From assembly GCF_024810105.1 (NCBI RefSeq), contig NZ_JANUDX010000002.1, positions 496,001 to 560,000 of the forward strand: a stretch of 64,000 bases of DNA. The letters are read 5' to 3'. Of this stretch, positions 8,407-17,880 are shown piece by piece; position 1 is the first letter of the stretch; every line of letters starts with the position of its first letter. The notes under the pieces were generated by a model. It had not been told where the DNA came from and ran no database searches. It saw only the letters and a list, made by a program, of their open reading frames with translations. Source of the stretch: Stenotrophomonas sp. BIGb0135. Its GTDB lineage: Bacteria; Pseudomonadota; Gammaproteobacteria; Xanthomonadales; Xanthomonadaceae. The position numbers were made by a program, and so were the translations under genes.

Positions 8407-9381
8407 ATGTCCAGGCATGCATGGGTGTCCCTCCGCTGGCTGCCGCTGGCCGCGATGCTCGTGCTGCCCGCGGCCTGCGCCGAGCATGACCCGATTGCCT
8501 TGGGCACGCTGGAATGGGACCGCATCAGCGTGCCGGCACCGGCGGCGGAAACCATCGTGGCCCTGCAGGTGCGCGAAGGCCAACGGGTCCGCGCCGGCGC
8601 CGCGCTGCTGCAGTTGGAACCAACCCGCACGGCGGCGCAGCTGCAGGCATTGCAGGCGCAGGCGCAGCAGGCGGGCGAGGCGCTGCAGGAGCTGCGCAAT
8701 GGGCCGCGCAGCGAAGACATCGCGCAGGCGCAGGCCACGCTGGGCGCGGCGCGCGCGCAGGCGGCCGATGCGTCGGCGTACTACGCGCGCCTGCAACCCC
8801 TGGGGCGCCAGCGCCTGGTGGCGGCCGCCGACGTCGATCGGGCGCGCGCCGCCGCCGGCAATGCACAGGGCGCGGTGCGCGTGGCCGAGCAGGCGCTGTT
8901 GGCGCTGCAGCACGGCACCCGGGTGGAACAGGTGGCGCAGGGCGAAGCGGCGCTGCAGGCCGCCCAGGCGCAGGCTGCCGCGCAGGCGGTGACCCTGCGC
9001 AAACTGGACCTGCTGGCCCCGCGCGATGGCCTGGTCGACGCGCTGCCCTACAAGCTCGGCGACCAGCCGCCGGTTGGTGCGCCGCTGGTGGTGATGCTGG
9101 TGGGTGAGCGCCCCTATGCCCGTGTCTACCTGCCGCAGGCACTGCGCCTGCAGGTCCGGGTGGGGCAGGCCGCGCACATCCAGTTGCAGGGCCGCGACGG
9201 CACGCTGTCCGGCCGCGTGCGCAGCATCCGCAGCGATCCAGGCTTCACCCCGTACTACGCCTTGAGCGGCGGCGATGCCGCGCGGTTGAGCTGGCTGGCC
9301 GAAATCGAACTGAGCGCGGACAACGACCCGGCACGCATGGCCAACCTGCCGGCGGGCATGCCCCTGCAGGTGCGGTTCTGA
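8407..9381 (+). CDS. HlyD-type periplasmic adaptor lipoprotein
   Basis: A 324-residue membrane fusion protein of the YbhG type. It begins with a lipoprotein signal (residues 1-22, lipobox LPAAC), so it is probably anchored in the inner membrane. A split biotinyl-lipoyl domain (VREGQRVRAGAALLQLEP; APRDGLVDALPYKLGD) flanks a long Ala/Gln-rich coiled coil at about residues 80-190, followed by a beta-barrel domain. Such adaptors bridge an inner-membrane pump to an outer-membrane TolC channel. ATG 8407 is chosen over GTG 8365 because CCGAGG precedes it at a suitable distance. The ATPase gene follows after five bases. Substrate unknown. Confidence 0.85.
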   Translation: MSRHAWVSLRWLPLAAMLVLPAACAEHDPIALGTLEWDRISVPAPAAETIVALQVREGQRVRAGAALLQLEPTRTAAQLQALQAQAQQAGEALQELRNGPRSEDIAQAQATLGAARAQAADASAYYARLQPLGRQRLVAAADVDRARAAAGNAQGAVRVAEQALLALQHGTRVEQVAQGEAALQAAQAQAAAQAVTLRKLDLLAPRDGLVDALPYKLGDQPPVGAPLVVMLVGERPYARVYLPQALRLQVRVGQAAHIQLQGRDGTLSGRVRSIRSDPGFTPYYALSGGDAARLSWLAEIELSADNDPARMANLPAGMPLQVRF

Positions 9382-9386
9382 ACACC

Positions 9387-10382
9387 GTGCCGCCTGCTGC
9401 TGCCGCTGCCGATGCGGGCCCTGGCCAGGGCAAGGACGCCCTCGCCATCCGTGCGCGCGGGCTGACCAAGCGTTTCGGCGCGCTCGTGGCGGTCGACCAT
9501 GTGGACCTGAGCGTGCCGGCTGGCACGGTGTACGGGTTCCTCGGGCCGAACGGGTCGGGCAAATCCACCACCATCCGCATGCTGTGCGGCCTGCTCACGC
9601 CCAGCGAGGGCGACATCGACGTCCTCGGCCTGCGCATTCCCGAGCAGGCGGAAGACCTGCGCCGGCGCATCGGCTACATGACCCAGCGCTTCTCCCTGTT
9701 CGATGACCTCAGCGTGCGCGAAAACCTGGAGTTCCTCGCCGCCGTGCAGGACATCCCGCGCGCGGCGGCCCGCCAGCGCATCGACGCACTGGTCGAGCAG
9801 TACCACTTCCAGGACCGGCAGAAGCAGTTGGCCGGCACCATGAGCGGCGGCCAGAAACAGCGCCTGGCATTGGCCGGTGCGGTGATCCAGCAGCCGGAGC
9901 TGCTGTTCCTGGACGAGCCCACCAGTGCGGTCGACCCGGAGTCGCGGCGTGATTTCTGGGAAAAACTGTTCGACCTGGCCGACGCAGGTACCACCCTGCT
10001 GGTCTCCACCCACTACATGGACGAGGCCGAGCGGTGCCATCGCCTGGCCATCCTCGACCAGGGCGTGCTGGTCGCCGACGGCAGCCCGGCCGAACTCACC
10101 GCCGCGCTGCAGGGCCGCACCCTGGCGGTGATGGCCCGCCAGCCGCGCCAGGCACAGCGCCTGCTTGCCGGCCTCCCCGGGGTGCTCAGCGTGGCCCAGA
10201 TCGGCAACACCCTGCGCGTGCTGCTGGCGCACCCGGGCGAAGGCGAGGAGCGGATCCGCCAGGCGCTGCGCGGCGACGGGCAGGGCGCGGAGGTGACGCA
10301 GGTGGCCGCCAACCTGGAAGACGTGTTCGTTTCGGCCACCCGCGGCCGCGAGGACGCGTCGGCATCGGTGCCGGCGCCATGA
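9387..10382 (+). CDS. ABC-2 type exporter ATP-binding protein (YbhF-like, single domain)
   Basis: A 331-residue ATPase that powers the adjoining permease. Walker A is GPNGSGKST, the Q-loop YMTQRFSLF, the signature MSGGQKQRLALAGA, Walker B LLFLDEPTS and the H-loop STHYMDEAE. About 90 residues of C-terminal regulatory domain follow. E. coli YbhF carries two such ATPase domains; this protein has one. The start codon is GTG, five bases after the adaptor stop, and the stop overlaps the permease start (ATGA). Role inferred from context: drug or metabolite export with an HlyD partner. Confidence 0.88.
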   Translation: MPPAAAAADAGPGQGKDALAIRARGLTKRFGALVAVDHVDLSVPAGTVYGFLGPNGSGKSTTIRMLCGLLTPSEGDIDVLGLRIPEQAEDLRRRIGYMTQRFSLFDDLSVRENLEFLAAVQDIPRAAARQRIDALVEQYHFQDRQKQLAGTMSGGQKQRLALAGAVIQQPELLFLDEPTSAVDPESRRDFWEKLFDLADAGTTLLVSTHYMDEAERCHRLAILDQGVLVADGSPAELTAALQGRTLAVMARQPRQAQRLLAGLPGVLSVAQIGNTLRVLLAHPGEGEERIRQALRGDGQGAEVTQVAANLEDVFVSATRGREDASASVPAP

Positions 10383-11494
10383 AGCCGCGCCGGCTCTGGG
10401 CGATCGTGCTCAAGGAGCTGCGCCAGATGCGTCGCGACCGCGTCACCCTGGCCATGATCGTGGGCATCCCGGTGATGCAGTTGGTGCTGTTCGGCTATGC
10501 GATCAACCTCAACCTGCGCCATCTCGACACCGGCATCGCCGACCAGGCCAATACCTCGGCCTCGCGCGCGCTGCTGATGGACATGGTCGCCACCGACGTG
10601 ATCACCCCGACCCTGCGCGTGGACACCCCGGACGCGCTGATGCACGCGCTGCGCGAAGGCCGGATCAGCATCGGCGTGGTGATCCCGCCGGACTTCGAGC
10701 GACGTCGTTACGAGGGCCGCGAAGCGGTGCAGGTGCTGGTCGACGGCAGCGACACGGTGGTGCAGAGCGCGGCGGTGCAGTTGGCCCAGGTGCCGCTGCA
10801 GTCCCAGCCGCTGGCCAACGACCGGCCGCTGCGCGCCGGCGCGGTCGGCAGTGCCGGGCAGGTCAGCGTGGTGGCGTTCTACAACCCGCAGCGGCGCTCG
10901 GCGATCAACATCGTGCCCGGCCTGATCGGCATCATCCTCACCATGACCATGGTGATGTTCACCGCGGTGGCGATCGTGCGCGAACGCGAGCGCGGCAACA
11001 TGGAACTATTGATCGCCACGCCCTTGAGCAGCAGCGAACTGATGATCGGCAAGGTGCTGCCCTATGCGGTGATCGGGCTCATCCAGACCACCCTGGTGCT
11101 GCTGCTGGGCATGTGGCTGTTCGACGTGCCGGTGCGTGGCAGCGTGCTGGATGTCTACCTGGCCGCGATGCTGTTGATCACCGCCAACCTGGCGCTCGGC
11201 CTGCTCATCTCGACCAAGGCGCAGTCGCAGTTCCAGGCGATGCAGATGACGATGTTCGTGTTCCTGCCGTCGATCCTGCTGTCCGGCTTCATGTTCCCGT
11301 TTGCCGGCATGCCCCGCCCGGTGCAGTGGCTGGCCGAGGTGCTCCCGCTCACCCATTTCCTGCGCCTGGTGCGCGGCATCATGTTGCGCGGCGCCCGCTG
11401 GTGGGAGCTGTGGCCGGAGGTGTTGGCCCTGCTGGGCTTCATCGCGGTGATGATGACCCTGGCCATCCTGCGGTTCCGCAAGCGCCTGGATTGA
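10379..11494 (+). CDS. ABC-2 type exporter permease (YbhS/YbhR-like)
   Basis: A 371-residue inner-membrane permease. One membrane helix near the N-terminus (about residues 22-42) is followed by an external domain of roughly 130 residues and five helices from residue 180 on, the usual ABC2_membrane_3 plan. Conserved motifs include the EREREGNMELLIATPL-like coupling segment (RERERGNMELL) and LSGFMFPF. Its ATG overlaps the stop of the ATPase gene by four bases, indicating translational coupling. Only one permease gene is present, so it probably works as a homodimer, whereas E. coli has the YbhS/YbhR pair. No outer-membrane channel gene lies nearby. Confidence 0.87.
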   Translation: MKPRRLWAIVLKELRQMRRDRVTLAMIVGIPVMQLVLFGYAINLNLRHLDTGIADQANTSASRALLMDMVATDVITPTLRVDTPDALMHALREGRISIGVVIPPDFERRRYEGREAVQVLVDGSDTVVQSAAVQLAQVPLQSQPLANDRPLRAGAVGSAGQVSVVAFYNPQRRSAINIVPGLIGIILTMTMVMFTAVAIVRERERGNMELLIATPLSSSELMIGKVLPYAVIGLIQTTLVLLLGMWLFDVPVRGSVLDVYLAAMLLITANLALGLLISTKAQSQFQAMQMTMFVFLPSILLSGFMFPFAGMPRPVQWLAEVLPLTHFLRLVRGIMLRGARWWELWPEVLALLGFIAVMMTLAILRFRKRLD

Positions 11495-11502
11495 CCGGCG
11501 CC

Positions 11503-11588
11503 GCTGAAGGCCGGCGCCGCTGAAGGCCGGCGCTGCGATGCGCCGGCCTGCGTTCGACGTCGAGGTGCAGCCGGCCAGCGGCCGGCAC
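11503..11588. repeat. GC-rich repeats and REP at the permease/miaB junction
   Basis: Between the convergent stops of the permease and miaB, the phrase GGCGCCGCTGAAGGCC is repeated in tandem with a partial third copy. A REP-like palindrome follows on the minus strand (GTGCCGGCCGCTGGCCGGC, within 11567-11588), ending seven bases from the miaB stop. Together they can fold strongly and probably separate the two converging transcripts. Confidence 0.6.
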
Positions 11589-11594
11589 GCGCCG

Positions 11595-13052
11595 TCAGGC
11601 CGTCACCATCCGTGCGCGCAGCGAATTGCTGTACGCCTCGGTGATCACCACGTCCACGAACTGCCCGACCAGGCGCGGATGCCCCGGGAAGTTCACCGAG
11701 CGCATGTTTTCGGTCTTGCCGGTCAGCTCGTTCGGGTCGCGCCGCGACGGGCCTTCCACCAGCACGGTCTGCACGGTGCCGACCATCTTCTCGGAGATGC
11801 TCGCGGCATGCGCGTTGATCCGCGCCTGCAGGCGCGACAGCCGCGCATGCTTCTCGGCATCGCTGATCGTGTCTTCCAGGTCCGCAGCCGGGGTGCCGGG
11901 ACGGCGCGAGTAGATGAAGGAGAAGCTGTGGTCGAAGCCGATGTCTTCGACCAGCGTCATGGTCTTTTCGAAATCGGCATCGGTCTCGCCGGGGAAGCCG
12001 ACGATGAAGTCCGAGCTGATCGAGATGTCCGGGCGCACGGCGCGCAGCTTGCGGATCTTGGCCTTGAACTCCAGCGCGGTGTAGCCGCGTTTCATCGCCG
12101 ACAGCACCCGGTCGCTGCCGGCCTGCACCGGCAGGTGCAGGAAGTTGGCCAACTGGGGCACGTCGCGGTAGGCGTCCACCAGCGAGTCGCTGAACTCCAG
12201 CGGGTGCGAGGTGGTGAACCGGATCCGGCCGACGCCATCGATCTCGGCGATGGTGCGGATCAGCAGGCCCAGGTCGGCGAACTCGCCGTCGCCATACGGG
12301 CCACGGTAGGCGTTGACGTTCTGGCCCAGCAGGTTGATCTCGCGCACGCCCTGCGCGGCCAGCTGCGCCACTTCCACCACCACGTCCTCGAACGGGCGGC
12401 TCACCTCGGTACCGCGCGTGTAGGGCACCACGCAGAACGAGCAGTACTTGGAGCACCCCTCCATGATCGACACGAAGGCCGAGCCGCCTTCGGCGCGCGG
12501 CTCCGGCAGGCGGTCGAACTTCTCGATCTCCGGGAAGCTGATGTCCACCTGCGACTTGCCCGATTCGCGCCGTTGCCGGATCAGTTCGGGCAGCCGGTGC
12601 AGCGTCTGCGGGCCGAACACCAGGTCCACGTGCGGGGCCCGCTTGATGATCGCCTCGCCTTCCTGCGAGGCAACGCAACCGCCCACGCCGATGATCACGC
12701 CGCGGCCGTTGTTCTTCAGTGCCTTCCAGTAGCCCAGTTGGCTGAACACCTTTTCCTGGGCCTTCTCGCGGATCGAGCAGGTGTTCATCAACAGCACGTC
12801 GGCCTCGGCCGGGTCGTCGGTCAGCTCCAGGCCTTCGGCGGCGGCGAGCACGTCGGCCATCTTGGACGAGTCGTACTCGTTCATCTGGCAACCGTGGGTC
12901 TTGATGTACAGCTTGCCGCGCACCGGGCCGTTCACCTGCGGCCGGCTACCGGGCAGGGGGATCAGGTCGGGGCGGGGTGAATCGGGCGAGGCGGAGGCAG
13001 GCAGGGCGGAGCCGGCCGAAGTCGGCACGGTCGAAGCTGGCGTCCCGGTCAT
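11595..13052 (-). CDS. miaB: tRNA-2-methylthio-N6-dimethylallyladenosine synthase MiaB
   Basis: A 485-residue radical SAM methylthiotransferase that adds the 2-methylthio group to i6A37 in tRNAs reading UNN codons. The UPF0004 domain has Cys in [17 protein letters not shown] and GVGGCVASQ, binding the auxiliary Fe-S cluster. The radical SAM motif is CSKYCSFC, followed by VPYTRG. A TRAM domain closes the C-terminus (about residues 415-480). The start is ATG 13052; the first 45 residues are a Ser/Pro/Ala-rich extension before [10 protein letters not shown]. In many proteobacteria miaB directly precedes phoH-ybeY-corC. Here an export cassette in the opposite direction lies between them. Confidence 0.95.
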   Translation of the reverse strand: MTGTPASTVPTSAGSALPASASPDSPRPDLIPLPGSRPQVNGPVRGKLYIKTHGCQMNEYDSSKMADVLAAAEGLELTDDPAEADVLLMNTCSIREKAQEKVFSQLGYWKALKNNGRGVIIGVGGCVASQEGEAIIKRAPHVDLVFGPQTLHRLPELIRQRRESGKSQVDISFPEIEKFDRLPEPRAEGGSAFVSIMEGCSKYCSFCVVPYTRGTEVSRPFEDVVVEVAQLAAQGVREINLLGQNVNAYRGPYGDGEFADLGLLIRTIAEIDGVGRIRFTTSHPLEFSDSLVDAYRDVPQLANFLHLPVQAGSDRVLSAMKRGYTALEFKAKIRKLRAVRPDISISSDFIVGFPGETDADFEKTMTLVEDIGFDHSFSFIYSRRPGTPAADLEDTISDAEKHARLSRLQARINAHAASISEKMVGTVQTVLVEGPSRRDPNELTGKTENMRSVNFPGHPRLVGQFVDVVITEAYSNSLRARMVTA

Positions 13053-13193
13053 GGCGCTTATTCCAGTCGGGTGGGCGGGCAGGCAGCCGGAAAGGCTGCG
13101 GAGTAGCCGCGCATTGTAGCCGGGAAGGGAGCCGTGGGCCGCCGGGGGGTGAAGGACTTGGCAACGCTCCGTTAACTTGGGACACTCGCGCCC

Positions 13194-14144
13194 ATGAAGG
13201 GGATCTTGGGGATCTTTGCGCTGGCCTTGGCTGCGCTGACCGCTATGCCGGCCAGTGCGGGCACGCTGTACAAGTGTGTCGGCGGCGACGGCGTGCCCAG
13301 CTACGTCAGCAAGCGCATCTCCGGGGCGGCCTGCAGCGTGGTCAGCAGCTACCGCCCCGACCGCACCGCCCCGCGGCGCCAGGTGCCGTCCGCCGTTGCC
13401 GCCCCAGCGCCGGCCCCGAGCGTCACCGCCAGTGCAGCCACGCCCCCGGCCGACGGGGCCAGCGCCGGCGTCGCCCTCACCTCCACGGTCCTGGCCCAGC
13501 CGGCCACCGTGCTGACGGCGCCTGCGGCGGCCCCGGCCGCGCGCACCGGCAAGGCCGGCCGCGTCGTCAACGGCCAGGTCTATTCGTACATGAAGGACGG
13601 GGTGCGCCACTACACCAGCGCCCGGCCCACCCAGCTGGCCAGCCTCGGCCAGGTCCGCACCATCCACTACAGCTTCATCGAGCGCTGCTACGCCTGTGGC
13701 GCCAACCCCGGGGTCAACTTCGGCTCGGTGCGGCTCAACACCACCGCCTTCCAGACCGAGATCGCCGCCGCGGCGCGCGAGTTCGGGGTCGAGGAGGCCG
13801 TGGTACGCGCCATCATCCACGCCGAGTCGGCCTACAACCCCACCGCGCTCAGCCGCGCCGGCGCGCAGGGCCTGATGCAGCTGATGCCGCCCACCGCGCG
13901 CCGCTTCGGCGTCACCGATTCCTATGACGCAGCGCAGAACATCCGTGGCGGGGTGCAGTACCTGTCGTGGCTGCTCAAGCGCTTCAACGGCAACCTCACC
14001 CTGGCCGCCGCCGGCTACAACGCCGGCGAAGGCGCGGTCGACCGCCACGGCGGCGTTCCGCCCTACAGCGAGACCCAGTACTACGTAAAGCGGGTGGCGC
14101 AGCTGGCCGAACGCTATCGTGGTGCGCAGGCCACCACCCAATGA
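13194..14144 (+). CDS. Secreted lytic transglycosylase with N-terminal DUF4124-like region
   Basis: A 316-residue periplasmic murein hydrolase. Residues 1-22 are a signal peptide ending PASAG. A short segment resembling DUF4124 follows ([16 protein letters not shown]), then an Ala/Pro linker to about residue 120, a second small repeat-like motif ([16 protein letters not shown]), and a C-terminal SLT domain. The SLT domain has the catalytic Glu in [10 protein letters not shown], the block [13 protein letters not shown], and the [12 protein letters not shown] motif. It cleaves the beta-1,4 MurNAc-GlcNAc bond to give 1,6-anhydro products (family knowledge). It is transcribed divergently from miaB and stands alone. 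Confidence 0.9.
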   Translation: MKGILGIFALALAALTAMPASAGTLYKCVGGDGVPSYVSKRISGAACSVVSSYRPDRTAPRRQVPSAVAAPAPAPSVTASAATPPADGASAGVALTSTVLAQPATVLTAPAAAPAARTGKAGRVVNGQVYSYMKDGVRHYTSARPTQLASLGQVRTIHYSFIERCYACGANPGVNFGSVRLNTTAFQTEIAAAAREFGVEEAVVRAIIHAESAYNPTALSRAGAQGLMQLMPPTARRFGVTDSYDAAQNIRGGVQYLSWLLKRFNGNLTLAAAGYNAGEGAVDRHGGVPPYSETQYYVKRVAQLAERYRGAQATTQ

Positions 14145-14326
14145 GCCGTCGCGCCGATGGCGCTGACCGGCCTTCATGCCGTAATGTCGTGTCGTGATGT
14201 GGTTCCGTAGTACCGCGTTGTGTGGCCGACTTCGGTTCAGCTACACTCGCGGCTGATTCAATGTGGACTGGCCCCCACCGGTCCACTGGCAGCCTCAAGC
14301 TACCTAAATCAATATCGGAGTGCCGG

Positions 14327-14947
14327 ATGGCCAACGATGGGGTAAACGATCCAGTCAACACCGGACGTCGACGATTCCTTTCAGCAACCACTGCGGTGGT
14401 CGGAGCGGTCGGCGTCGGATTTGCAGCGGTACCGTTCATCAAGTCCTGGAATCCCAGCGCCCGCGCCAAACTGGCCGGTGCCCCTGTGATTGCCGATATC
14501 AGCGCCCTGCAGGAAGGCCAGCGACTGGTCATGGAGTGGCGTGGGCAGCCGATCTGGATCGTCAAGCGCTCCAAGGCGATCCTGGACGCGCTGCACGGCC
14601 TGGACGGCCGCCTGAAGGATCCCGAGTCGGGCGAGAAGGACCAGCAGCCCGCGTACGTGCTCAAGCAGAATCCCGAATTCCGCTCGATCAAGTCCGAGGT
14701 CTCGGTCCTGGTCGGGCTGTGCACCCACTTGGGCTGTTCGCCGGAGATGGTCGCCGAGATCCGCCCCGAGCCCTACGACCCGCAGTGGAAGGGCGGCTAC
14801 TTCTGCCCCTGCCACAAATCGCGTTTCGACATGTCCGGTCGCGTGTTCAAGGATGTCCCGGCGCCGATCAACCTGCTGGTGCCGCCGCACCATTACCAGG
14901 ACGACAACACCATCATCATCGGCGTTGACCCGCAGGGGGCGGCTTGA
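14327..14947 (+). CDS. petA: Ubiquinol-cytochrome c reductase iron-sulfur (Rieske) subunit
   Basis: A 206-residue Rieske protein of the bc1 complex. The N-terminus carries the twin-arginine sequence GRRRFLSAT and one membrane helix (about 20-40), so export by Tat is expected. The [2Fe-2S] ligands are Cys132 and His134 (LCTHLGC) and Cys160 and His163 (CPCHKS), with Cys137 and Cys162 placed for the usual disulfide. The ATG at 14327 has GGAG upstream; the frame is open from 14222, but the extra residues fit no Rieske protein. It is the first gene of petABC and passes electrons from ubiquinol to cytochrome c1. Confidence 0.97.
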   Translation: MANDGVNDPVNTGRRRFLSATTAVVGAVGVGFAAVPFIKSWNPSARAKLAGAPVIADISALQEGQRLVMEWRGQPIWIVKRSKAILDALHGLDGRLKDPESGEKDQQPAYVLKQNPEFRSIKSEVSVLVGLCTHLGCSPEMVAEIRPEPYDPQWKGGYFCPCHKSRFDMSGRVFKDVPAPINLLVPPHHYQDDNTIIIGVDPQGAA

Positions 14948-14949
14948 TC

Positions 14950-16209
14950 ATGGCCAACATCCTTACCCGCACCGCCACCGGCGTGGCCGACTGGGTCAAC
15001 GCACGCGCCCCCGGCCTGATGCCGGTGTACCGCAAGCACGTGAGCGAGTACTACGCGCCGAAGAACTTCAACCTCTGGTACTACTTCGGTTCGTTGGCGC
15101 TGCTGATCCTGGTCAACCAGATCGTGACCGGCATCTTCCTCACCATGCACTACAAGACCAGTGCGGCCGAGGCGTTCAACTCCATCGAATACATCATGCG
15201 TGATGTCGAATGGGGCTGGCTGATCCGCTACATGCACTCCACCGGTGCCTCGCTGTTCTTCATCGTGGTCTACCTGCACATGTTCCGCGGGCTGCTGTAC
15301 GGCAGCTACCAGAAACCGCGCGAACTGGTGTGGATCCTCGGCATGCTGATCTACCTGGTGCTGATGGCCGAAGCCTTCATGGGCTACGTGCTGCCGTGGG
15401 GCCAGATGTCGTTCTGGGGCGCCAAGGTGATCATCTCGCTGTTCGGCGCGATCCCGGTGATCGGCACCGGCCTGACCGAATGGATCATGGGCGACTACCT
15501 GCCCAGCGACGCCACCCTCAACCGCTTCTTCGCCCTGCACGTGATCGCCCTGCCGCTGGTGTTGTTGCTGCTGGTGGTGCTGCACCTGGGGGCGCTGCAC
15601 GAAGTGGGGTCCAACAACCCCGACGGCGTGGAGATCAAGAAGGGCCCGAAGGGCAACCGCTGGTCGGCCACCGCGCCCACCGACGGCATCCCGTTCCATC
15701 CGTACTACACGCTCAAGGACGGGGTGGGCGCCGGCTTCCTGCTGGTCATCGCCGCCTTCATCATCTTCTTCGCCCCGGCCTTCGGCGGCCTGTTCCTGGA
15801 GCATGACAACTTCACCGAGGCCAACCGCCTGGTCACGCCCGAACACATCAAGCCGGTCTGGTACTACACCCCGTACTACGCGATGTTGCGGGTGGTGCCC
15901 AACAAGCTGGGCGGCGTGATCGTGATGTTCTCGGCGATCGCGATCCTGTTCCTGGTGCCCTGGCTGGACCGCGCGCGGGTGAAGTCCTACCGCTACCGCG
16001 GCTGGCTGTCGCGTGCCCTGCTGGGCGTGTTCGCGGTGTGCTTCGTCTGGCTGGGCGTGATCGGCTCGGGCCCGGGTACCGACGCGCACGAAACCTACGT
16101 CGGGCGCGTGCTGACCTTCCTGTATTTCGCCTTCTTCATCACCATGCCGGTATGGACCAGGCTGGACAGGACCAAACCGGTACCGGATCGGGTGACCACG
16201 CATGACTGA
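14950..16209 (+). CDS. petB: Ubiquinol-cytochrome c reductase cytochrome b subunit
   Basis: A 419-residue polytopic cytochrome b. The haem-binding histidines sit in RYMHSTGASLFF and VVYLHMFRG, and in ALHVIALP and VVLHLGALHE. The Qo-site PEWY-type motif appears as KPVWYYTPYY (residues about 300), PVWY in place of the usual PEWY. It has about eight membrane helices with both the N- and C-terminal cytochrome b domains, so it is unsplit. The start is ATG 14950, three bases after petA ends; a TTG six bases upstream is unlikely. The petC start lies inside its last codons. Confidence 0.96.
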   Translation: MANILTRTATGVADWVNARAPGLMPVYRKHVSEYYAPKNFNLWYYFGSLALLILVNQIVTGIFLTMHYKTSAAEAFNSIEYIMRDVEWGWLIRYMHSTGASLFFIVVYLHMFRGLLYGSYQKPRELVWILGMLIYLVLMAEAFMGYVLPWGQMSFWGAKVIISLFGAIPVIGTGLTEWIMGDYLPSDATLNRFFALHVIALPLVLLLLVVLHLGALHEVGSNNPDGVEIKKGPKGNRWSATAPTDGIPFHPYYTLKDGVGAGFLLVIAAFIIFFAPAFGGLFLEHDNFTEANRLVTPEHIKPVWYYTPYYAMLRVVPNKLGGVIVMFSAIAILFLVPWLDRARVKSYRYRGWLSRALLGVFAVCFVWLGVIGSGPGTDAHETYVGRVLTFLYFAFFITMPVWTRLDRTKPVPDRVTTHD

Positions 16210-16948
16210 CCACTGGATTGTCCGGCTGGCCTGCGCGGCCGCCATGATGCTGGCCAGCAGCCTGGCCGGCGCCGCCGAAGGCGGTGCGACGCTGCAGGCC
16301 GGCAACGACCTCGGCGACCGCGCCTCGCTGCAGCGCGGCGCGCAGCTGTACATGAACTACTGTTCCGGCTGCCACGCGCTCAAATACCTGCGCTATTCGC
16401 GGATGGGGCAGGACCTGGGGCTGAGCGAAGAAGAGGTCATGACCAACCTCAACTTCACCGGCGTGCCGATCGGCGAGCCGGTGCCGGTCACCCTGCCCAA
16501 GGCGCAGGCTGAAAAATGGTTCGGCAAGATGCCGCCGGACCTCAGCCTGATCTCGCGCGTGCGCGGCAGCGACTGGATCTACACCTACCTCAAGTCGTTC
16601 TACCTCGACCCCAGCCGGCCGCTGGGCTGGAACAACCGCCTGTTCCCCAACGCCTCCATGCCCAACCCGTTGTGGGAGATGCAGGGCCTGCAGCACGCCG
16701 TGCATGGCAAGCCGGAGAGTCCCGGCGCCGACGCGCCGGTGACCGGGCTGACGATCGAACAGCCGGGCAACGTGAGTGCTGCCGAGTACGACCAGAACGT
16801 GCGCGACATCACCAACTTCCTCGAGTACGCCGGCGAACCGGCCGCGCTCAAGCGCCAGAAGCTCGGCGTGTGGGTGATCCTGTTCCTGGCTCTGCTCACC
16901 TTCCTGGCGTACCTGCTCAAGAAGGAATACTGGAAGGACGTGCACTGA
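16202..16948 (+). CDS. petC: Ubiquinol-cytochrome c reductase cytochrome c1
   Basis: A 248-residue cytochrome c1. Residues 1-24 are a signal peptide ending LAGAAEG. The single haem c site is CSGCH (Cys54, Cys57, His58), and the axial Met probably lies in the NASMPNPLWEM region. A C-terminal membrane anchor (about residues 221-240) is followed by a short basic tail. The gene overlaps petB by eight bases, indicating coupled translation. The product carries electrons from the Rieske protein to soluble or membrane cytochrome c. Confidence 0.96.
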   Translation: MTDHWIVRLACAAAMMLASSLAGAAEGGATLQAGNDLGDRASLQRGAQLYMNYCSGCHALKYLRYSRMGQDLGLSEEEVMTNLNFTGVPIGEPVPVTLPKAQAEKWFGKMPPDLSLISRVRGSDWIYTYLKSFYLDPSRPLGWNNRLFPNASMPNPLWEMQGLQHAVHGKPESPGADAPVTGLTIEQPGNVSAAEYDQNVRDITNFLEYAGEPAALKRQKLGVWVILFLALLTFLAYLLKKEYWKDVH

Positions 16949-17108
16949 GCATCATCGCGCCGCCGAGCATCGATCGATCCGACCACGGGTCGATCAGCCT
17001 ATTGGCTTTTGTGATGGGCAGTTGCACACTCGGGTACTGTGACGACCGCTGGCAATGGGCTGGCGGCGCCGATACGACCGGCGGTTACCGGTCGTTGGAG
17101 AGCCTTTG

Positions 17109-17744
17109 ATGGCGGCGAGCGTACGCATGCGGAACACCCTGACGCTGTTTTCCTCGAACGACGATGTCCTGTGCCATCGCGTGCGCCTGGTACTGGCGGC
17201 CAAGGGCGTGACCTACGACTTCGTTCCGGTCGACCCGCAGAACCCGCCCGAGGATCTGATCGACCTCAATCCGTACCACTCGGTGCCGACCCTGGTCGAG
17301 CGCGAACTGGTGCTGTATGCGGCATCGGTGGTCAGCGAGTACCTCGACGAGCGCTACCCGCACCCGCCGCTGATGCCGGTCGACCCGCTCTCTCGCGCGC
17401 GCATCCGCTTGGCGATGTTGCGCATCGAGCACGACTGGGTGCCGCAGGTGCAGGCCATCCAGCTCGGCAACAAGACCCAGGCCGAGGCCGGGCGCAAGCG
17501 CCTGAAAGAGCTGCTGACCAGTGCGGTACCGCTGTTCAAGGCCAGCAAGTTCTTCCTCAATCCGGAAATGAGCCTGGCCGACTGCGCGATGGCGCCGATC
17601 ATCTGGCGGCTGCAGTCGCTGGACGTGGCGCTGCCCAAGGACGGCAAGTCGATCGAGGATTACGGCAACCGCATCTTCCGCCATCCGGGGTTCATCCGCA
17701 GCCTGACCGACCAGGAAAAGAAGCTGCGCGATCTGCCCAGCTGA
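17109..17744 (+). CDS. sspA: Stringent starvation protein A
   Basis: A 211-residue protein with a glutathione S-transferase fold. It has a thioredoxin-like N-terminal domain (TLFSSNDDVLCHRVRLVL; the cis-Pro block YHSVPTL; ESEYLDERYPHPPL-like, here VSEYLDERYP) and a helical C-terminal domain from about residue 95. SspA binds RNA polymerase and alters promoter use under starvation and acid stress; it is not a GST enzyme (family knowledge). The ATG at 17109 matches the family N-terminus. It stands between petC and sspB, the common order in gammaproteobacteria, with its own 160-base upstream gap. Confidence 0.94.
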   Translation: MAASVRMRNTLTLFSSNDDVLCHRVRLVLAAKGVTYDFVPVDPQNPPEDLIDLNPYHSVPTLVERELVLYAASVVSEYLDERYPHPPLMPVDPLSRARIRLAMLRIEHDWVPQVQAIQLGNKTQAEAGRKRLKELLTSAVPLFKASKFFLNPEMSLADCAMAPIIWRLQSLDVALPKDGKSIEDYGNRIFRHPGFIRSLTDQEKKLRDLPS

Positions 17745-17853
17745 GCCGGCCCCACCGGGCCATCGACTGCATCGACGCTTTACGCCGGGCGCGTGGGTGC
17801 TGACCGGCGCGGGTGCGGGCGCGTACACTTGCGGCAGGCAATCCGGATCAAAA

Positions 17854-17877
17854 CAGCCGAGCATGGCTCGGCTCTAC
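17854..17877 (-). repeat. REP palindrome abutting the sspB start
   Basis: On the minus strand this reads GTAGAGCCGAGCCATGCTCG and ends GCTG, a full member of the GTAG family. Its end is three bases from the candidate sspB start ATG at 17881. It therefore occupies the position where a ribosome binding site would be expected. Confidence 0.8.
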
Positions 17878-17880
17878 CCC

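Noticed and set aside
8203..9177. 324-codon minus-strand frame opposite the HlyD-like gene
   Set aside because: Shadow of a real adaptor gene; no conserved motif and conflicts with phoH promoter region.
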